Assembly: GCA_036015235.1 (NCBI GenBank)
Contig: CP107926.1
Location: 5,165,501 to 5,229,500 of the forward strand
Source of the DNA: Streptomyces sp. NBC_00433
Lineage (GTDB): Bacteria; Actinomycetota; Actinomycetes; Streptomycetales; Streptomycetaceae
Length of the DNA: 64,000 nucleotides
Direction of reading: 5' to 3'
Shown: one piece after another, positions 50,918-60,405 of the stretch
Position numbering within the stretch: the stretch's first letter is position 1
How the letters are laid out: every line of letters begins with the position of its first letter
Notes under the pieces: generated by a model
What the model was told of the DNA's origin: nothing
The model's database searches: none
What the model saw: only the letters and a program-made list of their open reading frames with translations
Made by a program: the position numbers and the translations under genes

Positions 50918-51385
50918 CTACGGCCGGAAGTAGTCCGCCATCATGCGGCTGACCCACTCCGGCTGCGAGACGTCCACCGGAAGGAATTCCGCCATCGCCG
51001 GCTTCAGGTCGACGACCGGGGTGCCGGAGACCGCGTCGAGGCCCACCACGGTCAGCTCGCGGCCGCGGACGGACTCGATGGCGCAGCATGTCACGCCGAT
51101 CCGGTTCGGCCTGCGCGGGCCGCGGCCGGCGAAGACGCCGACGGGCGGGAGGCCGGGCAGGCCGCGGTAGGGGCGGGGTTCGCGGTAGTCGTCGCGCTCC
51201 GCGAACTGGTCGAAGACGAAGAGGACTTCCACGTGGGAGAAGCCGTCAAGGCCCTGGAGGCACGCGTCGCCGAAGCGCTCGTCGACGGTGATCGTGCTGC
51301 GGACGGCGCCCCAGTCGTCGGAGTGCTGGACGTCCGTCCGGTCGTTCAGGACCGTCCCTATCGGTGTGACCTCGAAGCTCGCCAT
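50918..51385 (-). CDS. TsaA/TrmO-like SAM-dependent methyltransferase
   Basis: A 155-residue protein of the TsaA/UPF0066 beta-barrel family: VTPIGTVLNDRTDV, VDERFGDACLQGLDGFSHVEVLF, then GVFAGRGPRRPNRIGVTCC (the RPNxIG signature) and VVGLDAVSGTPVVDLKP. TrmO methylates N6-threonylcarbamoyl-adenosine at position 37 of some tRNAs using SAM; this shorter actinobacterial form lacks the C-terminal extension of E. coli TrmO, so the same substrate is not assured. ATG 51385 is preferred over the upstream TTG, with GGGGGA upstream. Confidence 0.85.
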   Translation of the reverse strand: MASFEVTPIGTVLNDRTDVQHSDDWGAVRSTITVDERFGDACLQGLDGFSHVEVLFVFDQFAERDDYREPRPYRGLPGLPPVGVFAGRGPRRPNRIGVTCCAIESVRGRELTVVGLDAVSGTPVVDLKPAMAEFLPVDVSQPEWVSRMMADYFRP

Positions 51386-51479
51386 GGCCAATTTCTATCC
51401 CCCTGGCCGCCGCCGTGCCCAGCCGGGAGGCCCGGACGTCGGCGGTCAGCGGACGCCCGCCGGGCCGGGCCGGTTCGAC

Positions 51480-51992
51480 TCAGTAGTGCCAGTGCGGCTT
51501 TCCGGACACCATCTCGCAGGTGAGGGAACGGCCCTTCGCGTCGGTGGTCGTGGCGCCGAGGTCCGCCTTCCTGCAGAACTGGCCCGCGGTGTAGCAGTTG
51601 CCCGCGTTGGAACGGATGCTGCACACGCTGGCCTTGGCGGGCGGCGGGGTCGTGCGGTGGACCGCCGGCGCCTTGGTGTGGTGCACGGCGGGTGCGGTGG
51701 TGTGGTGCGCCGGGGCCTTGGGCTTCGTCGTGTGCGGCGCGCTCGTCGGCTTCTTGGCCGCGGTGGTGCTCGGCGGCGAGGACGGCGAGGACGTCGAGGC
51801 CGAGGGGGTCGGCGAGGTCGGCGAGGCCGACGGGGATATGGAGGCGGACTCGGAGGCCGAAGGCGACGTGGCCGTCACCGCGCTCGTCGTCGGCGCCCCG
51901 CCCGCGTCCGAGACCCCTGCCGGGCCGCACGCGGCGAGCGTGATCGCGGCGATTCCGGTGGCGACTGCGACAGCTGTGCGAACGATCTTCAT
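51480..51992 (-). CDS. lipoprotein with Ser/Thr/Pro linker
   Basis: A 170-residue predicted lipoprotein: signal MKIVRTAVAVATGIAAITLAAC with the lipobox LAAC near residue 22 (C-GPAGV), then about 90 residues of Ser/Thr/Pro/Ala-rich linker with repeated HHTTAPAVHHTKAPA, and a compact C-terminal Cys-rich domain (CSIRSNAGNCYTAGQFCRKADLG ... SLTCE in short blocks). The end resembles small secreted domains that occur in many actinobacterial surface proteins with unknown role. ATG 51992 begins the signal; a GTG three codons earlier is possible. Confidence 0.78.
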   Translation of the reverse strand: MKIVRTAVAVATGIAAITLAACGPAGVSDAGGAPTTSAVTATSPSASESASISPSASPTSPTPSASTSSPSSPPSTTAAKKPTSAPHTTKPKAPAHHTTAPAVHHTKAPAVHRTTPPPAKASVCSIRSNAGNCYTAGQFCRKADLGATTTDAKGRSLTCEMVSGKPHWHY

Positions 51993-52510
51993 GCCCCGCA
52001 CGCTAGGGGTGCCCCGAAGCCGCGCGCGGCGGAACGGGCACAGCTACGCTGCGTGCACCTGCCCGTATAGACGAATCGTGCGAACCCGGCGTATGCGTGC
52101 AGGCGCTGAGGTACCGGGTCAGCTCATACCGGCGGGACCTCAACTGCCCCGGGAGCCAACGCCGTTCTCGCCGGGGCGGTGGCGACGGCCGCTCGGCCAT
52201 CCGCCGATCCGCACCGAATGCCCTGATCAGCTGATAGGCGTACATCTTGTGGGATGTAACGGTGTATGCCCGCGAAAAGACCGGTTCCCGATATCGCCGT
52301 CGTGGCCGTGGCCGAGAACACCGTGCGCGCGCAGGCGCGGGCCTGGGTCAGGGGCTCCCGGAGCGCGGAGCGCCTCATCACCGGGCACCAGGCGGCGGCG
52401 GCGTACGAGTTGCCTGAGCGACAAGGCCATGGCGGGACTCGCCGCCCAACGGCTGCGCCTGGCCGCGTCCCTGGGGTTGTATCCGGCTGCGGCGGCCACC
52501 CCTCGGGCGG
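51993..52510. other. gene-free region with possible decayed gene
   Basis: A + frame from 52266 reads MPAKRPVPDIAVVAVAENTV and AWVRGSRSAERLITGHQAAA; after about 52430 the coding-like text continues in another frame (SDKAMAGLAAQRLRLAASL). This suggests a frameshifted remnant of unknown family. Nothing else is supportable. Confidence 0.3.
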
Positions 52511-53404
52511 CTACGCCTCGGACGTCCACTTGATCATCCAGGTGTCGTTGAGCACCGAGATGACGTGCTCGCACCTGTCGACCAGCGCGTCCTCGGCCTG
52601 CGGCGACCTGTCCCCGCCCAACTGCCAGCCGGACAGCAGGCGTTCCAGCTCGTCGGCGGTGCGGAGGAATTCCAGCTCCTGGTATTCGTACTTGGCCGCG
52701 GTCGCGTAGGCGAGGAGCGTGGCCGAGACCGTCGCGACCACGGCGACCCAGGCCGCGGCCTGCTCCGCGCGGAAGGCCCCGCTGCCCGCGGCGAGCAGCA
52801 CCCCGAGGCACCCGAGCACCATCTCCGCCCGCCGCACGACCACCAGGCGGCGGTGCATCAGCGTGGCCTTGGGCCGGTAGTAGCCGTCGATCTGGCCCTG
52901 CAACCTGATCCGTACGTAGGAGTCGACGTCGCCGACCGCCGGCAGCGGGCGGGCGGCGTCGACCGGGATGCCCGCGACATGCGGCAGCAGGTCGGCGGCC
53001 TCGGTGCGTATGCCGTTCACCGCGCACTGGAGCCGGGCCGCGGCGTCCGGCGAACGGTAGGCGCCGACGCCGGCGAGGCAGGAGTACACCTCGGCCTTGT
53101 AGGCCTCGCTCACCGAACGCAGCCGGGTCCAGTCCTGGATCTGCCGCCGCCCCACCCGCCCGTTGAGCAGCGGTACGGCACCCGCGGCGACGGCGGCCGC
53201 GAAGGCGGTCCACTGGCCCGCGGAAGGATGGCTTCCCCCGATTTCCGCCGCGGCCGTGCCCAGCACCGCCGCCAGGACCCCGCACAGCAGGACGCCCACC
53301 CTGATCCGGCCGATCAGCGCCTTTTGGCGGTTCGCGGCCTTCGACCAGCCCGCCTGCTGGGCCCACGCGTCCGATAACGGCTGGGGTGCGGGCGGGGGCT
53401 GCAT
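52511..53404 (-). CDS. DUF4231/SLATT-like membrane protein
   Basis: A 297-residue protein with two predicted hairpin-like membrane pairs: VGVLLCGVLAAVLGTAAAE and WTAFAAAVAAGAVPLLNG near residues 36-85, and AEMVLGCLGVLLAAGSGAF and WVAVVATVSATLLAYATA near residues 190-235. A long soluble stretch lies between and an acidic helical end follows. DUF4231 is related to SLATT domains, some of which are predicted pore-forming effectors in nucleotide-signalling defence systems; here no nucleotide cyclase or TIR gene is adjacent, so the role is open. ATG 53404 has no clear ribosome-binding site. Divergent from the SNF2 helicase gene. Confidence 0.75.
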   Translation of the reverse strand: MQPPPAPQPLSDAWAQQAGWSKAANRQKALIGRIRVGVLLCGVLAAVLGTAAAEIGGSHPSAGQWTAFAAAVAAGAVPLLNGRVGRRQIQDWTRLRSVSEAYKAEVYSCLAGVGAYRSPDAAARLQCAVNGIRTEAADLLPHVAGIPVDAARPLPAVGDVDSYVRIRLQGQIDGYYRPKATLMHRRLVVVRRAEMVLGCLGVLLAAGSGAFRAEQAAAWVAVVATVSATLLAYATAAKYEYQELEFLRTADELERLLSGWQLGGDRSPQAEDALVDRCEHVISVLNDTWMIKWTSEA

Positions 53405-53582
53405 GGGCCGATTATGCGCAGGGGCTGGGGAGTTCGGCGGCTGGACGGGGGAATTCGCCTCTTCTCGCGAGACGGCGTCGAGCCGCTCGCTTCCCGCGGC
53501 GGGTGTGGGGCGGGGCGGCGGTGTCAGTGGCGGCGGTTAGCCTGACGGGGACGGGGACGGATCCGGGAGTAGGTGCGGTGGC

Positions 53583-56500
53583 GTGGCAAGGCGCTCATGG
53601 CCGGCGGCAGGCGCCCCCGCCGACCGCGCTCCGAGCCCGGCGCCGCAGCCGGTCGCGGTGGACCGGGGACGCCTCCTCGCCGCCCTGCCCGAGCTGGCCG
53701 CGGGCGAGGCGGCCTTCCTGCCCGCCGACCCGCCCCGCGAGGGGCAGGTGGCCTTCTGGACACCGGACGGCGACCCGCCCGACCTGGGCATCGAGCCGTC
53801 CGACCTCACGGTGGTCGCCCCGGACGGGACCTCCGTACGGCACGTGAGCGCCGTGCGCCTCCCGGTGGAGCACGCGCTGCAACTGCTCACCCGCTGCCGC
53901 GCCCTCGGCACCACCGGCCGTGCGTCGGCGACCACAGCCTTCTGGGGCGCGGCGACCACCCTGTCCTTGAGCCTCCTCGCCCGGGGCCGGGTGCAGCCCG
54001 CGGTGACCCCGGCGGGCGCGGACGCCTGGCAGGCGGGTCCGCTGGACGCCGCCGATCGCGAGCGGATCGCCGCGCTTGCGGCGACGATGCCGGTTGCCGC
54101 GTTCGCGGCGGGGACGCCGCAGGAGGTGCGGGCGGGTGCGGACGAGTGGCAGGGGGGTCCGCTGGACGACGCCGATCGCGAGCCGGTTGCCGCGTTCGCG
54201 GCGGGGACGCTGCCGGAGTCGGGCGGGTGGTCGGGGGTGGCGCAGGCGGGAGCGGGCACGTTGCGGGCCGGTCCGCTGGACGCCGCTGACGGCCGGGTGG
54301 TTGCCGCGTTCGCGGTGACGATGCCGGTGGAGCAGGGCCCGGCCCCGGTCGCGGTTCCGGCGGCCGAGTCGTTGCTGCGGGCTTTCCTGGACGCCGCGGC
54401 CGACGCGCTCACCCGTACGCCCGCCGCCAGGCACCGGCACCGCCCGGCCGGACCGGCGGTGGCCCCCGCGGCAACGGCGCGGCCTGTGGCCGGGGAACCG
54501 GCCGGGGCTCCCGCCGCCGCGAGGCTGGAGGTGTCGCTGCGCGTCGAGTTGGCGGCGTCACCGCAGGACGGCGACGCGCCCGCCTTCCGTGTCGTCGTCC
54601 AACTGCGCAGCCTGGCCGATCCGGCGGCCCTCGCCGACGCCGCCGACCTCTGGGCGGGCAGGGCCGCGGCGCCCGAACTGTTCGGCCCGCGCGCCCGGTC
54701 GGAGGTGGCGCGGGCGCTGCGCCGGGCCGCCCGCGTGTGGCCGCCGGCCGAGCGGCTGCTGGCGGCGCCGGACCCGGCCGACCTGGAGCTGTCCGGCGAC
54801 GAGGCGGCCGCGCTGCTCGGCCCGGCGGCAACACGGCTCGCCAGGCACGGAATCGCCGTGCACTGGCCGAAGCATCTGGTACGCGGCCTGACCGCCACCG
54901 GAGTCCTGGAGCCGGCGGGCGAGAGCCCGCGGTCGTCCGCCGAGACCTTCCTGGCGTCCGGCGGTGTGCTGGACTTCCGCTGGCGGGTCGCGCTCGGCGA
55001 GCAGGAACTCTCCGCGGCCGAGCTGGAGAGGCTGGTGGGTACGCATCGGCCGATCGTGCGGCTGCGCGGGCAATGGGTGGTCGTGGAGGCGGAGTTGGTA
55101 CGCCGACTGCGTCGCCGCAGGCCGCCGCTGACCGCGATCGACGCCCTGGGCGCGGCCCTGACCGGCAGCGTCGAGGTGGACGGCGAGCGGGTGGCGGTGA
55201 CGGCCGGGGGCGTACTGGCGGAGCTGCGGGCCCGCATCGCCGAGCCTGAGCACGGGCCCCAGCACGGGCCTGAGTGCGGGCCTCCGCACGGCCCTGAGCA
55301 CGGGCCTGAGCACGGGCCCGGCGCCCGCACGGAACCCGCCTCCCCAGGCCCGCCGGAGGCACTGGCCGGGACGCTGCGGGACTACCAGCTCCGCGGCCTG
55401 GACTGGCTGCACCGGATGACGTCCCTGGGCCTCGGCGCCTGCCTGGCCGACGACATGGGCCTGGGCAAGACCGTCACCCTCATCGCCCTCCACCTGCGCC
55501 GCCAGGAGCGGTCGGCCACCGCGGGCCCGACCCTGGTGGTCTGCCCGGCCTCGCTGCTGGGCAATTGGGAGCGCGAGATCCACCGTTTCGCGCCGACCGC
55601 CCCCGTCCGCCGCTACCACGGCCCCGGCCGCGCCCTGCCCGATCCGACGTCCCCCGAGAGCGCCGGCTTCGTCCTGACCACGTACGGGACGATGCGCCGC
55701 GACGCCGACCGCCTGGCGGCCGCGGGGCCCTGGGGACTGCTGGTCGCCGACGAGGCCCAGCACGCCAAGAATCCGCACGCCCGCACCGCGCAGGCCCTGC
55801 GCGCCATTCCCTCCCGGGGCCGCGTCGCGCTGACCGGCACCCCGGTCGAGAACAACCTCACCGAGCTGTGGGCCCTGCTCGACTGGACCACACCCGGCCT
55901 GCTCGGCACTCTCCCCGCCTTCCGGGACCGCTACGCTCGGGCCGTCGAGGGCGACCGGGACGAGCGGGCGGCGACCCAACTGGCCTCCCTGGTACGCCCC
56001 TTCCTCCTCCGCCGCCGCAAGTCCGACCCGGGCATCGCGCCTGAGCTGCCGCCCAAGACCGAGACCGACCGGCCGGTGTCCCTCACCAGGGAGCAGGTGT
56101 CCCTCTACGAGGCCCTGGTCCGCGAGTCGATGGCCGAGATCGAGGGCACCGAGGGCATGGCGCGGCGCGGCCTGGTGATGAAGCTCCTCACGGGGCTCAA
56201 GCAGGTCTGCAACCACCCGGCGCAGTACCTGAAGGAGCCTGCGAGCGGCGCGCGACTGCCCGGCCGCTCGGGGAAGTTGAGGCTGCTGGACGACCTGCTG
56301 GACACCGTCGTCGCCGAGGACGGCTCGGCCCTGGTCTTCACGCAGTACGCGGCCATGGGCCGCCTGCTCGAACGCCACTTGACCGCCCGCGGCGTCACCA
56401 CCGCCTTCCTGCACGGCGGTACGCCGGTCGGGCGCCGCGAGCAGCTGGTCGACGCCTTCCAGGCGGGCGGGCACCGGGTGTTCCTGCTGTCCCTCAAGGC

Positions 56501-56795
56501 CGCGGGCACGGGCCTGAACCTGACCCGCGCCGGCCATGTCATCCACTACGACCGCTGGTGGAATCCGGCCGTCGAGGACCAGGCCACCGACCGGGCGTAC
56601 CGCATCGGCCAGACCCGGCCGGTGCAGGTGCACCGGCTCATCGCCGAGGGGACGGTCGAGGACCGGGTCGCGGTGATGCTCCGCCGCAAGCGCGAGCTGG
56701 CCGACGCCGTCCTCGGCGCGGGCGACGCGGTGTTCGGCGACCTGAGCGACCGCGAGCTGGCCGACCTGGTCACCTTGCGAAGGCCGCGCCGCTGA
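53583..56795 (+). CDS. SNF2-family DEAD/DEAH helicase with internal repeats
   Basis: A 1070-residue Swi2/Snf2-type ATPase. N-terminal DUF3670-like region about 1-560; the ATPase core starts LRDYQLRGLDWLHRM, Walker A DDMGLGKT (about 622), VCPASLLGNWEREI, DEAQ (about 722), TGTPVENNLTELW; the helicase-C half has QVCNHPAQYL and RAYRIGQTRPVQVHRL. Three copies of a 40-residue unit (AGADAWQAGPLDAADRE-like) interrupt the N-terminal region at about 143-250, and a PEHG repeat array occurs at about 555-580. Such enzymes translocate on duplex DNA. Streptomycete relatives often adjoin a SWIM-finger gene; none is present here. GTG 53583 is the only reasonable start. Confidence 0.9.
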   Translation: MARRSWPAAGAPADRAPSPAPQPVAVDRGRLLAALPELAAGEAAFLPADPPREGQVAFWTPDGDPPDLGIEPSDLTVVAPDGTSVRHVSAVRLPVEHALQLLTRCRALGTTGRASATTAFWGAATTLSLSLLARGRVQPAVTPAGADAWQAGPLDAADRERIAALAATMPVAAFAAGTPQEVRAGADEWQGGPLDDADREPVAAFAAGTLPESGGWSGVAQAGAGTLRAGPLDAADGRVVAAFAVTMPVEQGPAPVAVPAAESLLRAFLDAAADALTRTPAARHRHRPAGPAVAPAATARPVAGEPAGAPAAARLEVSLRVELAASPQDGDAPAFRVVVQLRSLADPAALADAADLWAGRAAAPELFGPRARSEVARALRRAARVWPPAERLLAAPDPADLELSGDEAAALLGPAATRLARHGIAVHWPKHLVRGLTATGVLEPAGESPRSSAETFLASGGVLDFRWRVALGEQELSAAELERLVGTHRPIVRLRGQWVVVEAELVRRLRRRRPPLTAIDALGAALTGSVEVDGERVAVTAGGVLAELRARIAEPEHGPQHGPECGPPHGPEHGPEHGPGARTEPASPGPPEALAGTLRDYQLRGLDWLHRMTSLGLGACLADDMGLGKTVTLIALHLRRQERSATAGPTLVVCPASLLGNWEREIHRFAPTAPVRRYHGPGRALPDPTSPESAGFVLTTYGTMRRDADRLAAAGPWGLLVADEAQHAKNPHARTAQALRAIPSRGRVALTGTPVENNLTELWALLDWTTPGLLGTLPAFRDRYARAVEGDRDERAATQLASLVRPFLLRRRKSDPGIAPELPPKTETDRPVSLTREQVSLYEALVRESMAEIEGTEGMARRGLVMKLLTGLKQVCNHPAQYLKEPASGARLPGRSGKLRLLDDLLDTVVAEDGSALVFTQYAAMGRLLERHLTARGVTTAFLHGGTPVGRREQLVDAFQAGGHRVFLLSLKAAGTGLNLTRAGHVIHYDRWWNPAVEDQATDRAYRIGQTRPVQVHRLIAEGTVEDRVAVMLRRKRELADAVLGAGDAVFGDLSDRELADLVTLRRPRR
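54012..54335 (+). repeat. three near-identical repeats inside the SNF2 gene
   Basis: Units starting near 54012, 54132 and 54247 share GGTCCGCTGGACG-C-GCCG and GTTGCCGCGTTCGCGG-type blocks; spacing 120 and 115 bases. DNA-level identity suggests recent expansion. Confidence 0.8.
55248..55320 (+). repeat. 12-base in-frame repeat inside SNF2 gene
   Basis: Six imperfect copies of CCTGAGCACGGG encode (Pro-Glu/Gln-His/Cys-Gly)n immediately before the ATPase core, probably a flexible linker. Confidence 0.8.
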
Positions 56796-56883
56796 CCGCC
56801 GTCTGATCTACAGTGCTGCGGTCAGTACCGGTCACCCCCGGTGACCTGAGAAGGACACAGAAGGACCAGAAGGGCCTAGGACC

Positions 56884-58824
56884 ATGTCGACCGAGACGTT
56901 CGAGTTCCAAGTGGAAGCGCGCCAGCTTCTGCAGATGATGATCCACTCGATCTACTCCAACAAGGACGTGTTCCTGCGTGAACTCGTCTCCAACGCCTCC
57001 GACGCGCTGGACAAGCTGCGGCTCGAAGCGCTCCGCGACGACTCCCTCGGCGCGGATGTCTCCGACCTCCACATCGCCCTGGACGCCGACCCGCAGGCCC
57101 GTACGCTGACCGTGCGGGACAACGGGATCGGCATGTCGCGCGACGAGGTGGTCGAGCTGATCGGCACGATCGCCAACTCCGGCACGGCGTCTTTCCTGCG
57201 GGAGCTGAAGGAGGCCGGCGACTCCTCGGCGGCGACGGAGGGCCTGATCGGGCAGTTCGGCGTCGGCTTCTACTCCAGCTTCATGGTGGCCGACGAGGTG
57301 ACGCTGCTCACCCGGCGCGCGGGCGAGAGCCAGGGCACCCGCTGGACGTCCAGCGGCGAGGGCACGTACACGGTGGAGACGGTCGACGACGCGCCGCAGG
57401 GCACCGCGATCGTGCTGCGGCTCAAGCCGGCCGACACCGAGGACCAGCTGCACGACTACACGTCGCCGTGGAAGCTCCGGGAGATCGTCAAGCGCTACTC
57501 GGACTTCATCACCTGGCCCATCCGGATGGCCGCCCGCCCGGCCGGACAACCGGACGCCGGAGCCGATTCCGACGCGGACTCCGAGGCGGCCCCGGCGGAG
57601 CCGGAGACCCTCAACTCGATGAAGGCCCTGTGGGCCCGCTCGCGCGACGAGGTCACCGACGAGGAATACCACGAGCTGTACAAGCACATCAGCCACGACT
57701 GGACCGACCCGCTGGAGACCATCCGCCTCCAGGCCGAAGGGACCTTCGAATACCAGGCGTTGCTGTTCATCCCGGCCCACGCCCCGCAGGACCTCTTCCT
57801 CCAGGGCTACAAGCGCGGTGTGCAGCTGTACGTGAAGCGCGTCTTCATCATGGACGACTGCGAAGCGCTGATGCCGCAGTATCTGCGCTTCGTCAAGGGC
57901 GTCGTGGACGCGCAGGACCTGTCGCTGAACGTCTCCCGGGAGATCCTCCAGCAGGACCGGCAGATCCAGTTGATGCACCGCCGCCTGGCCAAGAAGGTGC
58001 TCTCCACGGTCAAGGACATGATGTCCGCGCACCCCGAGCGATACGCCACCTTCTGGCGGGAGTTCGGCCGCGTCCTGAAGGAGGGGCTGCTCGGCGACCC
58101 GGAGAACCGCGACGCCATCCTCGGTGTGTCCTCCTTCGCCACCACCCACGACAAGGACCGGCCGACGACGCTGGCGCAGTACGTGGAGCGGATGAAGGAC
58201 GGCCAGGAGCACATCTACTACCTGACCGGCGAGTCCCGGCAGACCATCGAGAACTCCCCCCACATGGAGGCCTTCCAGGCCCGCGGCATCGAGGTGCTGC
58301 TGCTCACCGACCCGGTCGACGAGGTGTGGGTCGACACCGAGCCGCAGTTCGGCGGCAAGGAATTCCGGTCCGTGGCCAAGGGCGAGGTCGACCTCGGCAC
58401 GGAGGAGGAGAAGCAGCAGGCCGACACCGAGCGCGAGCAGCGGCAGGAGCAGTTCGCCGCGCTGCTGACGTGGATGGCCGCCCAGCTCGCCGAGCAGGTG
58501 AAGGAGGTCCGGCTGTCCTCCCGCCTCACCGTGTCCCCGGCCTGCATCGTCACCGACACCCATGACGTGACCCCGGCGCTGGAGAACCTCTACCGCGCCA
58601 TGGGCCAGGAGATCCCGCACGCCAAGCGCATCCTCGAACTCAACCCGACCCATCCCCTGATCACCGCTCTCCAGAAGGCCCACACCGCGACCCCCGACGC
58701 CTCCACCCTCCCCGAGACGGCCGAACTGCTGCACAGCCTGGCCCTCCTGGCCGAGGGCGGCGAAGTCCCCGACCCGGCGCGCTTCGTGAAGCTGATGTCG
58801 GCCCGCCTGGAACACACGCTGTGA
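56884..58824 (+). CDS. htpG: Hsp90 chaperone HtpG
   Basis: A 646-residue bacterial Hsp90. N-terminal ATP lid and pocket motifs: [36 protein letters not shown] and [15 protein letters not shown]; middle domain [12 protein letters not shown] and [19 protein letters not shown]-terminal dimerisation domain ends at 58824. It folds and remodels client proteins in the cytoplasm. ATG 56884 begins [11 protein letters not shown] with a purine-rich leader (AGGGCCTAGGACC). It follows the SNF2 gene by 88 bases; read-through is possible. Confidence 0.98.
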
Positions 58825-58831
58825 GCCCGGC

Positions 58832-58870
58832 CCCGTCCCTCCCCTTCTCCGCCCACCGGGGAGGGACGGG
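58832..58870. terminator. bidirectional terminator after htpG
   Basis: Perfect 13-bp arms CCCGTCCCTCCCC / GGGGAGGGACGGG with a 13-base loop between htpG and the convergent LuxR gene. Confidence 0.85.
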
Positions 58871-58887
58871 CCTGTCGACCCGGCCGC

Positions 58888-60270
58888 TCAGCCCGTCTCG
58901 CCCCGCGTCATGACCGCGCGGGCCAGGGAGACGCGGGAGCGGACGGCGAGTTTGCGGTAGGCGCGGGTGAGGGCGGCCTCGACGGTCTTCACGCTGATGG
59001 TGAGGTGGGCGGCGATCTCGCGGTTGCTGGCGCCCTGGGCGACCAGGAGGGCGACGCGGTGTTCTGTGCCGGTGAGGGCGTCCAGCAGGGTGGGCGGGGC
59101 CGCGGCGTCCGCACTGCCGCCGGGCGCCAACGACGCCAGGTGGCGGGCGCGTTCCGCCGGCTCGTCTGCCGCCCCGGCGAGCGCGGCGTGCACCCGGCGG
59201 CGTACGGCGGGGGCGGCGTCCTCGTAGACGACCCGCGGCATCAGCGGCTGCGTGAAGCGTACGGTCCCGGCCGGCGACGCCTCGACGATGCCCAGCCGGA
59301 CCGCGTCGCGCACATCGGCGGGCGCGGATTCGAACCCGGCGCGGCACAGCAGCGCCACGGTCGGGCGCGCGGCGGCGCTCGCCGCGAGCAGCGTGAGGCG
59401 GGCCCGCGTGGTCAACGGGGTGATCCGGCCCAGCAGTAGGCGGCGCAGGGCCGGCGGGATCGGCAGCGGGGCTGCCGGGTCCCGCCCCGTGGCGCGGCTC
59501 TCCTCGGCCAGCGCGCGGGCCAGCTCCAGGGCGGCATAGGGGTTGCCGCCGGATGCCGCGTGCAGCCGGGCCAGTTGGGCGGCCGTCCGGGCGGTCCCTT
59601 CATGTCCGGCCAGCAGCGCCGCGACCTCGCATTCGGTCATCGGCGGCACGGGCAGCGGCAGTACGGGCGCGGGGCACAGCGCCTGGGCCCGCCCGCTCCA
59701 GGCCCACGCCGGGCCGTAGGGGGTGCGTACGGCGGCGATCGCGGCCAGCGGCAGCCGGCGCGCACGGCGGGCCACGAAGGCCAGCGCCTCCGCGCTCGGC
59801 CGGTCGAGCCACTGGGCGTCGTCCAGCACGAGCAGCACGGGGGAGCGCTCGCACAGCGCGGTCAGCGTCTTGAGCACGGCCACCCGCAGCGTGAGGTCGT
59901 CGTCGTGCGCGCTCCCGTACGACCGCCCGCGCGGCGCCTCCGCATCGGAGCGGTGCAAGGCGGCCCGCAGCAGGGCCCGTTCCCGTGGCGACAGCGCCTC
60001 GAAGGGGAGTTGGCCCACCTCGGACAGCAGGTCGATCATGCCGAGGAAGGGCAGGTGCCGTTCGGCCTCGGCCGGCGCGCACCGCAGCACCAGGACTCCG
60101 GCCCGCTGCGCCGCGAGCGCGGCCAGCGCCGTGGAACGGCCGATTCCCGGCTCGCCCGTGAGCAGCACGCTGTCGCCGGCGTCGAGCGCGGCCCTGGCGG
60201 TCGTGAGCAGCGCGCCCCGGCCGGTGAGCCGCGCGTCCGCACTGCCCGGTTCGATCCGGCTGCTGACCAT
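58888..60270 (-). CDS. compact LuxR-family ATPase regulator (LAL-like)
   Basis: A 460-residue regulator: AAA/STAND ATPase domain with Walker A GEPGIGRSTAL (about residue 40) and Walker B VLLVLDDAQWLD, a short helical middle, and a C-terminal LuxR helix-turn-helix (GASNREIAAHLTISVKTVEAAL, block SVKTVEAALTRAYRKL). Typical LAL regulators are about 900 residues, so this one lacks most of the TPR-like sensor region. They activate secondary-metabolism or sugar genes upon ATP and ligand binding. ATG 60270 has AGG 4 bases upstream. The target is unknown; the M1 peptidase is not obviously co-regulated. Confidence 0.88.
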   Translation of the reverse strand: MVSSRIEPGSADARLTGRGALLTTARAALDAGDSVLLTGEPGIGRSTALAALAAQRAGVLVLRCAPAEAERHLPFLGMIDLLSEVGQLPFEALSPRERALLRAALHRSDAEAPRGRSYGSAHDDDLTLRVAVLKTLTALCERSPVLLVLDDAQWLDRPSAEALAFVARRARRLPLAAIAAVRTPYGPAWAWSGRAQALCPAPVLPLPVPPMTECEVAALLAGHEGTARTAAQLARLHAASGGNPYAALELARALAEESRATGRDPAAPLPIPPALRRLLLGRITPLTTRARLTLLAASAAARPTVALLCRAGFESAPADVRDAVRLGIVEASPAGTVRFTQPLMPRVVYEDAAPAVRRRVHAALAGAADEPAERARHLASLAPGGSADAAAPPTLLDALTGTEHRVALLVAQGASNREIAAHLTISVKTVEAALTRAYRKLAVRSRVSLARAVMTRGETG

Positions 60271-60350
60271 GCACCTGCCAACCTGAGAGGGTGTCCTCAG
60301 TGTCGGAAGTGCCGCCCCCGCGGTCAATGCCGCCTCACCCGGCACGCGAA

Positions 60351-60385
60351 CGGCGGGCGCCCCGTCGCGAGGAGAGCGCCCGCCG
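60351..60385 (-). terminator. terminator after M1 peptidase gene
   Basis: CGGCGGGCGC / GCGCCCGCCG, perfect 10-bp arms with a 15-base loop, 20 bases after the stop. Confidence 0.65.
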
Positions 60386-60405
60386 CCGCCGTGCCGTGTC
60401 GGCGG

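Noticed and set aside
51598..52533. A 311-residue + strand frame over the lipoprotein gene.
   Set aside because: Antisense to the Ser/Thr/Pro linker of the lipoprotein; only its last part, in the gap, resembles coding sequence, and that is listed as a possible remnant.
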